A stretch of 34,166 nt of DNA, taken from Nitrospinota bacterium (lineage in GTDB: Bacteria; Nitrospinota; Nitrospinia; JACRGO01). The notes under the pieces are model-generated. The model worked only from the letters and a program-made list of their open reading frames with translations. It was not told the DNA's origin and made no database searches. The stretch lies in contig JACRGO010000228.1 of the NCBI GenBank assembly GCA_016212295.1, positions 1 through 34,166 of the forward strand. Direction: 5' to 3'. This document shows, one piece after another, positions 8,411 to 17,597 of this stretch (positions within the stretch are counted from its first letter, which is position 1; every line of letters begins with the position of its first letter). The translations under genes and the position numbers were made by a program.

Positions 8411-9658
8411 ATGCCAAGGAAGGCGGTAATCACCGGGATAGGCATTCTCTCCTCCATAGGCGCCAACCCCCAGGATTTTTGGGAAAACCTGGTTAATGGC
8501 GTATCAGGGATAGATACCGTGTCCAGATTCGACCCCTCTCCCTTTGCTTCCAGGGTCGGCGCTGAGATCAAGGACCAGTCGTACGGGCAAGAACTCTCCC
8601 CAAAGGAAAAAAAACTGGACCCCACGGCGCAGTACGCCTTGATCGCGGCCAGGCAGGCATTGGAGGATTCCGGCATTGACTTGAACGGCGTCGGCCGCTC
8701 CAGATGCGGCGTAATACTCGGCTCCGCGCGGGGGGCGGCCAATTTGCTGGAGGACTTTCATTCCCGGTTTCTGTCAGGCGGCGTTTCCAAGGTAAAGCCC
8801 TACGCCTCTCCCTTCACCACCCTTTCCAGCATGAGCGCCGCTGTGGCGCGAAGGTTCGGACTGCAGGGACCGAATTTCACCATCTCCGCCACTTGCGCCT
8901 CTTCCAGCCATGCCATAGGGTCGGCCCTGGAAAAAATCCAGTTGGGCAAGGCGGACATGGTTCTCGCCGGCGGCTCCGAGGCATGCATAACCCCCTTCCA
9001 CTACGCCATGTTCGGGAACGCAGGGGTGCTTTCTCCAGGCAAGGGACGTCCGGCGGAATCGTGCAAGCCCTTTGACTTGAACCGGGACGGAATGGCCGTG
9101 GCCGAAGGGGCGGGAATCATTGCGCTGGAAGAAGAGGGGCATGCGCTGAGGCGTGGAGCTAAAATTTATGCGCGCCTGGCCGGTTTCGGGTCCTCCTGCG
9201 ACGCCCTTGGCGTCACTTCCATGCCGGAGGACGGGGCCGGAATCCAGCGGGCCATGGCCTTTGCCCTTGAGGACGCGGGACTGGATCGAAGCGAGGTCGG
9301 ATACATAAACGCCCACGGGACCGGCACCAGGCTAAATGATCTTGTGGAAACCAGGGCCATAAAAAATTTCTTCGGGGACCTGGCCGGGAGCATCCCCATA
9401 AGCTCCACTAAATCCATGACCGGACACTCCATCGGCGCATCGGGCGGAATGGAAGCGGTTATCTGCGCCCTGGTCCTCCGCCATGGAATAATTCCCCCGA
9501 CCATCAATTATCAAACGCCTGACCCCGAATGCGATTTGGATTACACGCCGAATCAAAGCAGAAAAATCCCGGTCCGGGTGGCGGTCTCCAATGCCATGGG
9601 TTTCGGCGGCCTGAACACATGCCTGGTCTTTCAAAAAAATTTGACAAAAAAAATATAA
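8411..9658 (+). CDS. Beta-ketoacyl-[ACP] synthase (FabF/KAS II-like)
   Basis: MPRKAVITGIGILSSIG; active-site TCASSSHAIGSALEKI; HGTGTRLND; TGHSIGASGGMEAV; SNAMGFGGLN. Start at 8411 because the ORF start at 8360 lies in a repeat. Confidence 0.92.
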   Translation: MPRKAVITGIGILSSIGANPQDFWENLVNGVSGIDTVSRFDPSPFASRVGAEIKDQSYGQELSPKEKKLDPTAQYALIAARQALEDSGIDLNGVGRSRCGVILGSARGAANLLEDFHSRFLSGGVSKVKPYASPFTTLSSMSAAVARRFGLQGPNFTISATCASSSHAIGSALEKIQLGKADMVLAGGSEACITPFHYAMFGNAGVLSPGKGRPAESCKPFDLNRDGMAVAEGAGIIALEEEGHALRRGAKIYARLAGFGSSCDALGVTSMPEDGAGIQRAMAFALEDAGLDRSEVGYINAHGTGTRLNDLVETRAIKNFFGDLAGSIPISSTKSMTGHSIGASGGMEAVICALVLRHGIIPPTINYQTPDPECDLDYTPNQSRKIPVRVAVSNAMGFGGLNTCLVFQKNLTKKI

Positions 9659-9662
9659 ATCC

Positions 9663-9691
9663 TTGACATTTTTTTTTTTATGAGATATCTT
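9663..9691 (+). promoter_or_regulatory. Putative sigma70 promoter
   Basis: TTGACA (9663-9668), 17-nt spacer, TATCTT (9686-9691), upstream of the microprotein ORF. Confidence 0.55.
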
Positions 9692-9745
9692 ATTTTTCCA
9701 AAGGCGGGTATCTTATTAACAAACTTTTAGGGGAGGGAAAAAGGC

Positions 9746-9832
9746 ATGATGTGGATAAGCATGAGCATCGCGACTTTGGTGACCATATTTCTGGTTGCTT
9801 TGGTCTTGAGCGAGAGAAAAGAAAATAAATAA
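9746..9832 (+). CDS. Small membrane protein candidate (28 aa)
   Basis: MMWISMSIATLVTIFLVALVLSERKENK, preceded by GGGGAGGG RBS-like sequence. One hydrophobic segment then a charged tail. Below the supplied ORF length cutoff. Confidence 0.55.
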   Translation: MMWISMSIATLVTIFLVALVLSERKENK

Positions 9833-9933
9833 TTCTTCGCGGGAAAAGTTGCTAAAAAATTTTCAAAGCCTGTAGACGCCCTGGATGCAATTTCAGGCTC
9901 TTTAGCCAAGAAAATTCATTGTTTGAAACAGAA

Positions 9934-9966
9934 AAGCCCCGGCCCAAATTGGGCGGGGCTTTTTTT
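9934..9966. terminator. Rho-independent terminator, likely shared between convergent genes
   Basis: AAGCCCCGGCCCAAATTGGGCGGGGCTTTTTTT: GC-rich stem plus T-tract on + and a short T-tract on the minus strand. Confidence 0.88.
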
Positions 9967-10013
9967 GTTTTTTGCTTTCATTGACTCCGCCCGAAAGACG
10001 CAAGGGCGCTTAT

Positions 10014-12659
10014 TCAGGAAGCCATCCTCTCAACAATCCCGTACACGCTCTTTATGGCCTCCTGAAGCTTCTCAACGGACTTGCCGCCAGCCTGGGCCAT
10101 GTCCGCCTTTCCGCCCCCGCTCCCGTCCACTATGGGCGCTATTTCCTTGATGATGTTCCCGGCGTGAAGCCGGCCCAAAAGGTCCTTGGTTACTCCCGCG
10201 GCAAGGGCGGCCTTTCCGTTGTGGGCCGTTCCAACCACCACAAGGCCGGAGCCAAGCTTGTTCCTGGTTGCGTCAATATAACTTCGCAATGAGCCCGGAT
10301 CCACGTTTTCCAGCACCTGGGCAAGCACGGTTATTCCCTTGATTGTTTTCACGAAAGAAGCCAGGCCCTCGCCAGCCTTGGCTTGCAGGGCCTTTTCCTT
10401 CATGGAGCGCATGGCATGCTCCAGCTCCTTGTTCTTTTCCAGGAGCTTCTCCACTTTTTCCGCTAGCTCGTGAGGCTGGACCTTCAAGCTCCTGCACACG
10501 CCTGAGATGATTTTTTCCATGTCCTTGACGCGGGAATACGCCCCTGGCCCGGTCAGGGCCTCAATGCGCCTTATCCCGGCGGCGACGCTCCCCTCGTGGA
10601 TAATTTTAAAAAGGCCGATGTCCCCCGTGGCCCTGGTATGGGTGCCGCCGCAAAGCTCAGAGCTGAAATCCGCAATGGCCACCACCCTCACCCTTTCTCC
10701 GTATTTCTCGCCGAAAAGCGCCGTTGCGCCCTTTTCCAGCGCAAGGTCTATGGACATCTCCTCCGACTCCACCAGAGTGTTTTTTTGTATCCGCTCGTTC
10801 ACGATCTCTTCAATATGCTCCATTTCCCTTGGAGTGATGGCCGCGAAGTGGGTGAAGTCAAAACGCAGCCTGTCAGGGGAGACCATGGAACCGGACTGCT
10901 TCACGTGGTCCCCAAGCACAAGCCTTAACGCGGCGTGAAGGAGGTGCGTCGCGGTATGGTTCAGGGCCGTTGCTGAGCGGGACCGCGCGTCCACATGAAG
11001 ATGCATGGAATCTCCTTTCCGAATTTTTCCTTCGATTACCTTGCCCTTGTGGACAATGAGCTTCGCCAATATCTTTTGCGTGTCCGCGACCTCCACCAAG
11101 GTCCCGTTCCTCTTGATTATTCCTTTGTCGCCCGCCTGGCCCCCGGATTCCCCATAAAAAGGAGTTTCCGAAAAGAAAAGCTCCACCTCTTCTCCTTGGG
11201 AGGCGGACTCCACCTCGCGGCCATCTTTTAAGATCCCCTTCAATTCCGAGTCAATGGACGCACCGGCGTATCCCCTGAATCCGGTCGGGCCAATGGCGTT
11301 CAGGATGTCGCGATAAGCCTGCGCCACCACTGATTCGCCTGCCCCCTTCCAGGACGCCCTGGCCCTTTCCTTCTGCACGGACATGGCGGACTCAAAGCCC
11401 TGCCTGTCAACCGCCAGCCCATGCTCCTTTCCTATGTCCTCGGACAAATCCAGCGGGAAGCCATAAGTGTCGTACAGCTTGAATGCCTCTTCGCCCGGGA
11501 TTGCCGTTTTTCCCTTGCTCTTCAGGTCCGCTATCAGGTCCTCAATGATCCTGAGACCGTAATCCAGGGTGTGAATGAAACGCTCTTCCTCGTTGATGAT
11601 GACCCTGGCTATGGTGTTGAGCCTTTCCTTAAGGTCCGGGTAAGGCGTCTTCATCAGTTCCGCGACCGACCCTGAAACCTGGTAGAGGAACGGCTTATCA
11701 AGACCCAGCCTCTTGCCGTGCCGCAGGGCGCGGCGGATAATGCGCCTTAGGACGTATCCCCTTCCTTCGTTGGAAGGAAGCACGCCGTCCCCAATGAGAA
11801 AGGAGGCCGCGCGGGAATGGTCCGCTATGACCCTCAAGCTGAAATCCGAGTCCGCATTAGCTCCGTAGGATTTTTCCGCAAGGCCGCTGATAAAATCAAT
11901 GATGGGTTTTAAGAGGTCGGTTTCGTAGTTTCCCTGCACTCTTTGCAATACGGACGCGAGGCGCTCAAGCCCCATGCCCGTGTCGATGCTGGGCTTGGGT
12001 AGAGGGGACATCTTTCCCGCCGCGTCGCGGTTGAATTGCATGAACACAAGGTTCCAGAGTTCCATGAAACGGTCGCATTCGCACTCGACCCCGCAATCCG
12101 GCCTGCCGCAGCCGTGGCCAGGTCCGCGGTCTATATGTATCTCGGAGCATGGTCCGCATGGTCCGGTTTCCCCCATGCTCCAGAAATTGTCCTTTTCTCC
12201 AAGGCCCATTATGCGGTCGGCAGGCACAAGGGCCTTGGTGTTCCAGATGCGGCGGGCCTCGTCGTCATCCTTATAGACCGTGATCCACAGGTTTTCCTTC
12301 GGCAGCTTCAGGACCTCTGTTATGAACTCCCACGCGCATTCTATGGCCCCTTCCTTGAAATAATCGCCGAAGGAGAAATTGCCCAGCATCTCGAAAAAGG
12401 TGTGGTGCCTGGCGGTCTTGCCGACTTCCTCAAGATCGTTGTGCTTGCCCCCGGCCCGGACGCATTTCTGCGAGCTTGCCGCCCTGCGGTAACTTCGCGT
12501 CTCGTTTCCAAGAAAGACGTCCTTGAACTGCACCATCCCCGCGTTGGTGAAGAGCAGGGTGGGGTCGTTTCCCGGGACCAGGGGAGAGCTGGAAACCAGC
12601 TCATGGTCCTTGGACTGAAAATATTTCAAGAATCCGGCCCTGATCTCATGTCCGGTCAT
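10014..12659 (-). CDS. alaS: Alanyl-tRNA synthetase
   Basis: MTGHEIRAGFLKYFQSKDHELVSSSPLVPGNDPTLLFTNAGMVQFKDVFLG...; editing domain HTATHLLHAALR; CGGTHTRATGDIG. Confidence 0.98.
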   Translation of the reverse strand: MTGHEIRAGFLKYFQSKDHELVSSSPLVPGNDPTLLFTNAGMVQFKDVFLGNETRSYRRAASSQKCVRAGGKHNDLEEVGKTARHHTFFEMLGNFSFGDYFKEGAIECAWEFITEVLKLPKENLWITVYKDDDEARRIWNTKALVPADRIMGLGEKDNFWSMGETGPCGPCSEIHIDRGPGHGCGRPDCGVECECDRFMELWNLVFMQFNRDAAGKMSPLPKPSIDTGMGLERLASVLQRVQGNYETDLLKPIIDFISGLAEKSYGANADSDFSLRVIADHSRAASFLIGDGVLPSNEGRGYVLRRIIRRALRHGKRLGLDKPFLYQVSGSVAELMKTPYPDLKERLNTIARVIINEEERFIHTLDYGLRIIEDLIADLKSKGKTAIPGEEAFKLYDTYGFPLDLSEDIGKEHGLAVDRQGFESAMSVQKERARASWKGAGESVVAQAYRDILNAIGPTGFRGYAGASIDSELKGILKDGREVESASQGEEVELFFSETPFYGESGGQAGDKGIIKRNGTLVEVADTQKILAKLIVHKGKVIEGKIRKGDSMHLHVDARSRSATALNHTATHLLHAALRLVLGDHVKQSGSMVSPDRLRFDFTHFAAITPREMEHIEEIVNERIQKNTLVESEEMSIDLALEKGATALFGEKYGERVRVVAIADFSSELCGGTHTRATGDIGLFKIIHEGSVAAGIRRIEALTGPGAYSRVKDMEKIISGVCRSLKVQPHELAEKVEKLLEKNKELEHAMRSMKEKALQAKAGEGLASFVKTIKGITVLAQVLENVDPGSLRSYIDATRNKLGSGLVVVGTAHNGKAALAAGVTKDLLGRLHAGNIIKEIAPIVDGSGGGKADMAQAGGKSVEKLQEAIKSVYGIVERMAS

Positions 12660-13438
12660 TGCGGTCCCTCCTGGTCCTCTTCCGCGCCCGCGGCGCCGGA
12701 TTTCAACCTGTTGATGTAGTCCATGTATTCCGCGCCCTCCTTGAAGTCCGGGTCCAGCAGGACGCTTGTCCCGAGGATTTCCAGCGCCTTGTCGTAATTC
12801 CTGGTTTCCTTGTAAACCCTGGCCAGATTGTAATAAAGGGCGGGGTCCTCGGAATCGATATTAATCGCCTTTTCATAGTTGTGGATGGCCTGGTCGTATA
12901 GGCCGTTTTTCCGGAGGTCGATCCCGAACTCATTGAAGACATGTTTGTTTTCCTTCTCGAACAGGGCCTCGATATTGGAAAGCTTTTCAAAAACCTCCTT
13001 GGCCTGCTCCGTCTTGCCCTGCTCCAGGTAGGTCTTGCCGAGTCCGTAATTGGCCTTGACGTTTTCCTCGTCCAGCTTGATGGCGTTCCCGAACTCGAAT
13101 TCGGCACTCAGGTACTCCTTTTTTTCCAGATGCATGTTCGCCTGCTTGACCTTCGCCTCGGCCTTCAGCTTTTTAGGGTCCATGTCTCTAAGCCTGAAGG
13201 CGCACTCATGGTCGGAGCAGGGCTTGAACCGCTTGTGAAAGTCCTCTGTCTCAATGGTGTCGACCGTTACTCCCGTGGGCTTGCCCTGGAAGTCGACAAT
13301 CCCAAGGCCAAGGCTGCCGCCCTCCTGGGGCTTCACGTAATAATGAATGTCGTTCACCGCGTCCTTGGCGGTATGGCCGGTCCCCTGGGTCATTGTCTTG
13401 CGCTCGAAATAGATACCTTCCTTTACTTCGCTTGCCAT
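12656..13438 (-). CDS. TPR-repeat protein
   Basis: Tandem TPR-like units (VKANYGLGKTYLEQGKTEQAKEVFEKL; GLYDQAIHNYEKAINIDSEDPALYYNLARVYKETRNYDKALEILGTSVLLDP). Stop overlaps the alaS start as ATGA. Confidence 0.85.
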   Translation of the reverse strand: MASEVKEGIYFERKTMTQGTGHTAKDAVNDIHYYVKPQEGGSLGLGIVDFQGKPTGVTVDTIETEDFHKRFKPCSDHECAFRLRDMDPKKLKAEAKVKQANMHLEKKEYLSAEFEFGNAIKLDEENVKANYGLGKTYLEQGKTEQAKEVFEKLSNIEALFEKENKHVFNEFGIDLRKNGLYDQAIHNYEKAINIDSEDPALYYNLARVYKETRNYDKALEILGTSVLLDPDFKEGAEYMDYINRLKSGAAGAEEDQEGPQ

Positions 13439-13589
13439 CGCTGATCCTCAAAAAGTTTATTAGAATATAAAATAAAACGGGCAAAATAACAATGCCCAAA
13501 GCAAACCCTGGTTCATAAGGGGCCGGTTGTCATTTAGTATAGGAATTTCCATTTTTAACCTTTTAAAATCAAATAGATATATGAAGCAC

Positions 13590-13660
13590 ACCCCCCTTGG
13601 TCCCCTCTTGCCAGGGGGGAATTTTGGAGATACTCCCCCTTAAAAAATGGGGCCAGGGGG
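13590..13660. repeat. Intergenic C/G-run repeat (CCCCCCTTGGTCCCCTCTTGCCAGGGGGGA)
   Basis: Inverted C-run/G-run blocks repeated in tandem between 13590 and 13660. Confidence 0.4.
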
Positions 13661-13732
13661 ATGTCAATTGTTTAAAGTCCGCCCGAAGGGCGATAAGTTC
13701 ATGGCAGAATATAGGAAAAAATTTTCACACCA

Positions 13733-13769
13733 GCCGGCTCCATAGCCCTGACGGGACTATGGAGCCGGC
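13733..13769. terminator. Strong hairpin, probable terminator for the clpC-like gene
   Basis: GCCGGCTCCATAG CCCTGACGGGA CTATGGAGCCGGC: perfect 13-bp stem. T-tracts follow on both strands within about 15 nt. Confidence 0.65.
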
Positions 13770-13823
13770 AAGGAGTTTTTTTCATATTCTGACTCCCGCC
13801 CCCTCGACCCCGGCAAACCCTTC

Positions 13824-16343
13824 CTACTTCTTCCTCAACTCAATCGCGCCGTCCTTCACGGAGGCGATGGCCGTGTCCCCTTTGTCTATGGACCTCTCTA
13901 TCACCATGAGGGACAGGGGGTTTTCGATCTGGCTTTCCATTTCCCTCTTTAACGGCCTTGCGCCGTAGGCCGGGCTGTACCCGTCCTTGGCCAGTTTGTT
14001 CCTGGCCTCTTCCGCCACCTCAATGCTCAGGCCGCTTTCCTTTAGCCTTACCTGAAGCCGGGAGACCAGGAGGTCCACTATGGCCCTTATATGCCCCTCA
14101 TCCAGGCGGTGGAAGACCATGAGGTCGTCCAGCCGGTTCAGGAACTCCGGCTTGAAGTGCTTCTTGGCCTCACCCAGCACCAGCTTCTTGACCTCTTCAT
14201 AAGTGGCCGTTGCCTTGCCTGCGTCGCCGCCTGAAGTGCCGAAGCCTATGGAGTGCTTGTCATCCACTATCTTCTCGCTGCCGATGTTGGAGGTGCCGAT
14301 GATGATGGAGTTCTTGAAGCTCACGGTCCTGCCGTGGGCGTCGGTAAGCCGCCCGTCGTCCAGTATCTGCAAGAGGAGATTGAATACGTCCGGGTGGGCC
14401 TTTTCCAATTCGTCAAGCAGCACCACTGAATAAGGGCTTCTGCGGATCAACTCAGTGAGCTGGCCTCCCTCCTCATATCCAACATAGCCGGGAGGAGACC
14501 CGGTGATCTTGGACACCGAGTGCCTCTCCATGTACTCGGACATGTCCAGCCGTATAAGGCGGTTCTCGTCGTCCATCAGGAACTCGGCCAGGGCCTTGGC
14601 AAGCTCCGTTTTTCCCACGCCCGTGGGTCCCAGGAATATGAAGGAGCCGATGGGGCGGTTCTTTTCCTTGAGCCCGGCCCGGTTGCGGCGTATGGCGTTG
14701 CTCACGGCGATTATGGCGTTGTCCTGCCCGATGACCCTCTTGTGCAGGTTTTCCTCCATGTTCTTGAGTTTTTCGGATTCGGTTTCCACCATCCTGTTTA
14801 TCGGGATGCCGGTGGAATCCGAAACAACGGTGGCGATGTCCTCCTCGGTGACTATCGTGTCCTCCGGCGCGGATTTTTCCCGCCACTTCCTTTTTTCCTC
14901 AAGGAGGTCCTTCTCGGTCTGTATAAGCTCCTGCCTCATGACCGCCACTTCCTCGAATTTCTGGCTGGTGAAGAGTTCCTTCTGCCTTGTGAGAAGTTCC
15001 TGCCTTTTCTTCTCAAGCTCGCGCACCTCCGGCGGGATATAAATCGCGTTCAGGTGCTTCCTTGAGCCGGATTCATCAATGAGGTCTATGGCCTTATCGG
15101 GCAGGAAACGGTCCGATATGTATTTCTGAGAAAGCTTGGCCGCGGCGTGAATGGCCTCCGGGCTGTAAGTGATTTCGTGGTGCTTTTCATATCTGCTTTT
15201 CAAGCCCTCAAGGATCTGGATGGTTTGGTCAAGGGTCGGCTCCTGCACGAGGACAGGTTGAAAGCGTCTTTCCAGGGCCTTGTCCGACTCAATATGCTTC
15301 TTGTATTCGTCCAGGGTTGTGGCCCCGATGCACTGGAGTTCCCCCCTGGCCAGGGAGGATTTCAGCATGTTCGAGGCGTCGATGCCCCCCCCTCCGGCCC
15401 CGGCGCTGACAACTGTGTGCAGCTCATCAATGAAGAGGATGATATTTCCCCCGGCGGAGGCGATTTCGTCCCGCACCGCCTTGAGCCGCTCCTCGAATTC
15501 CCCGCGCATCTTGGCCCCCGCCACGATCTCCGCCATTTCCAGGGACAGCACGCGCTTGTGGGCAAGAGAGCTGGGGACCTCCGCGTTCACTATCTGCTGG
15601 GCGAGGCCCTCCACTATCACGGTCTTCCCCACCCCTGTTTCTCCGATGAGGACGGGATTGTTCTTCTTCCTGCGGGAGAGTATCTGGATTACGCGGTGTA
15701 TTATTTTTTGCCGCCCGATCACCGGATCAAGCTCTCCCTTCCTGGCCTTTTCCGTGAGGTCGGTCGTGAACTGTCGCAGGATATCGAACTTGCCCTCCGC
15801 GTGTTTATCAACGATTTTCCTTCCGCCCCGGATGATGTCCATTCCCTCCCGGAATTTGGCCTCCGAGACCCCGGCCCCGTCAAGGATTTCGCGCGTCTTT
15901 CCCGCCTTTGGACTGAACAGCGCCAGAAACATGGCCCCTGCCCCGATATATTTGTCCCCGCCTTTTTCTGTCTCATTCCACGCCAGTTGAAACACGTCCT
16001 CTATCTCCTTGGAGAACGATATCTGGTTCAGCATCTTGTCGCTGACCTTTGTCATTTCCTCCTGGGCCTCGAAGACCATTTCCACGATATTGTCCTTGAT
16101 GACGTAGGCGTTGGGATACATGACCTCCAGCGCCTTCATGGCAAAGGACTCTTCCTGCTCCAGAAGCCCCAGCAGGATGAAGTCAGGGGTGAGCTGGTTT
16201 TGTTTCAGGTTGATCATTTCCATGGTCCCGACGTTCAGGGCCTCGATGACCTTTTCCGTGCACAGGCGAAGGTATTTTTGAAACATGAAGGGCTCTCCAT
16301 TGGATTTTTTCTTTACTGATGTCGGCGGGTTTGAATTTTCCAT
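13824..16343 (-). CDS. AAA+ Clp-family ATPase, ClpC-like
   Basis: Divergent Clp N-domain, two AAA+ modules (GETGVGKTVIVEGLAQ; GPTGVGKTELAKALAEFL), short UVR-like middle region (QKFEEVAVMRQELIQTEKDLLEEKRKWR), C-terminal GYSPAYGARPLKREMESQIENPLS. Confidence 0.93.
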   Translation of the reverse strand: MENSNPPTSVKKKSNGEPFMFQKYLRLCTEKVIEALNVGTMEMINLKQNQLTPDFILLGLLEQEESFAMKALEVMYPNAYVIKDNIVEMVFEAQEEMTKVSDKMLNQISFSKEIEDVFQLAWNETEKGGDKYIGAGAMFLALFSPKAGKTREILDGAGVSEAKFREGMDIIRGGRKIVDKHAEGKFDILRQFTTDLTEKARKGELDPVIGRQKIIHRVIQILSRRKKNNPVLIGETGVGKTVIVEGLAQQIVNAEVPSSLAHKRVLSLEMAEIVAGAKMRGEFEERLKAVRDEIASAGGNIILFIDELHTVVSAGAGGGGIDASNMLKSSLARGELQCIGATTLDEYKKHIESDKALERRFQPVLVQEPTLDQTIQILEGLKSRYEKHHEITYSPEAIHAAAKLSQKYISDRFLPDKAIDLIDESGSRKHLNAIYIPPEVRELEKKRQELLTRQKELFTSQKFEEVAVMRQELIQTEKDLLEEKRKWREKSAPEDTIVTEEDIATVVSDSTGIPINRMVETESEKLKNMEENLHKRVIGQDNAIIAVSNAIRRNRAGLKEKNRPIGSFIFLGPTGVGKTELAKALAEFLMDDENRLIRLDMSEYMERHSVSKITGSPPGYVGYEEGGQLTELIRRSPYSVVLLDELEKAHPDVFNLLLQILDDGRLTDAHGRTVSFKNSIIIGTSNIGSEKIVDDKHSIGFGTSGGDAGKATATYEEVKKLVLGEAKKHFKPEFLNRLDDLMVFHRLDEGHIRAIVDLLVSRLQVRLKESGLSIEVAEEARNKLAKDGYSPAYGARPLKREMESQIENPLSLMVIERSIDKGDTAIASVKDGAIELRKK

Positions 16344-16356
16344 GTTTAATCCTTTA

Positions 16357-16392
16357 TATATTATTACGTTCAGAAATTTGCGTTTTCCGCGC
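16357..16392. repeat. 36-bp direct repeat, left copy
   Basis: TATATTATTACGTTCAGAAATTTGCGTTTTCCGCGC; 34/36 identical to 17393-17428. Confidence 0.85.
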
Positions 16393-16409
16393 TATGTTAT
16401 GTAAGGTTA

Positions 16410-16489
16410 GGAACCACGAATGAACACTAATTGTTTCTAAAGGCCAAAAAGTATGTTTTCATGAAATACCAGTGTTGATTCGTGGTTCC
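16410..16489. repeat. Inverted repeat GGAACCACGAATNAACACT
   Basis: Left arm 16410-16428 GGAACCACGAATGAACACT; right arm 16471-16489 AGTGTTGATTCGTGGTTCC; one mismatch. Confidence 0.7.
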
Positions 16490-16553
16490 AGCCTTTTCAT
16501 CAATCAATTCGCGAAGCCATGCTCTTTGTAATTTGAAATTTTGTTCCCACTTT

Positions 16554-16576
16554 GATTGCGGCCATGCCGTGCCATG
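16554..16576 (+). repeat. Dispersed GGTTGCGGCNATGCCGCGCCATG element
   Basis: gattgcggccatgccgtgccatg; related copies at 19946-19968 (-), 30410-30432 (+), 33057-33079 (-). Confidence 0.55.
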
Positions 16577-16801
16577 AAAATAAGATAATAAGGGATTGCG
16601 GTTGGCGGCGCAAGGGTATTGTCTTCTTTTCCCCCCTTCGCCTTCAGCCTTTCTCCTGTCCCTTGTTTTTTTAGTACATCATTCTATTGCGAAGCTCCCG
16701 GCCCCGGGTTTAAGAATAGGAGGTGAGGCAAATAACATTTAGATGCGTCGCAATGCCAGCTTCTCACGTAGGTTTTTATATTGATGGTCAATTCCATGTA
16801 A

Positions 16802-16969
16802 TTTACAGACGCAACAACTGGCAGAAAACAAGCTGGGGTAATAATTGAAACCAAAGAGAGCGGAAGAATTGAAAACACCGACCGCTCGTTCATTGACTGC
16901 GATGAAGTTGATGCATTGCTTAAAGGGCTCGATTATATTTCCAAGGCCACTCTTGATGTTACAAAATGA
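16802..16969 (+). pseudogene. Start-less 55-codon coding fragment
   Basis: Open frame FTDATTGRKQAGVIIETKESGRIENTDRSFIDCDEVDALLKGLDYISKATLDVTK*, immediately preceded by an in-frame TAA; protein-like composition. Confidence 0.5.
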
Positions 16970-17162
16970 AATGAAGCCGCGCCTTGAACAGTGAATTATT
17001 TCCTGGGCAGTTTTCAGGGGCAGGGGGCAGGAAAAAGGCTGAAGGCGAAAGGCTGAGGACAGAAGGCGGGAAAATAAAGTTCAAAGTTTAAAATTCAAAT
17101 CAAGCCCAAAGAAACCAAGGGAAGATGCAGCCAAAAGATTTTATTTACCAGTCATTAAGTTT

Positions 17163-17330
17163 TTCCTTTGTGGTCTTTGTGCCTCTGTGTGAGGCCATAT
17201 CTTTAATGGATTTTCTTCGTGTGTTTCGTGAACTTCACGGTTAAGGATTTTGAATCTTTTGAACCGCGGAGACGCGGAGAAAAAATAAGAAAATCCCACC
17301 ACAAAGACACAGAGGACACGAAGGGAAAAA
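17163..17330. repeat. Dispersed repeats (CACAAAGACACAGAGG / GAACCGCGGAGACGCGGAG arms)
   Basis: tttcctttgtggtctttgtgcctctgtgtg, then gaaccgcggagacgcggagaaaa and ccaccacaaagacacagaggacacgaaggg. Confidence 0.5.
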
Positions 17331-17392
17331 ATTCATTTCTTTCTGGCGTTCATGGTTATTGGGGAAATTGTCTTTCAGATGTTTACGGAGGG

Positions 17393-17428
17393 TATATTAT
17401 TAAGTTCAGAAATTTGCGTTGTCCGCGC
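17393..17428. repeat. 36-bp direct repeat, right copy
   Basis: TATATTATTAAGTTCAGAAATTTGCGTTGTCCGCGC; 34/36 identical to 16357-16392. Confidence 0.85.
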
Positions 17429-17597
17429 AAATTTTAAACCGTTCCCTGTCAACCGTCAACTATTCATTGCCTTCAGTTTTCTGTCTTTTCTCGTCCCTCG
17501 TCCCTTTGTTTTTCCACCCTCCGCCTCCCGTCCTCTGCTTTCCCTTCTGCCTTTGTGCCTCTGCCCCCTTTGCCTTGAACCGTCAACCGCTTTTCCC

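Noticed and set aside
15147-16319. 390-aa + strand ORF opposite the clpC-like gene
   Set aside because: Antisense shadow ORF of a strongly conserved gene; no protein-family motifs.
17462-17595. Pyrimidine-rich tract as a functional triplex/H-DNA element
   Set aside because: Composition is biased but lacks mirror symmetry; more likely decayed repeat sequence.
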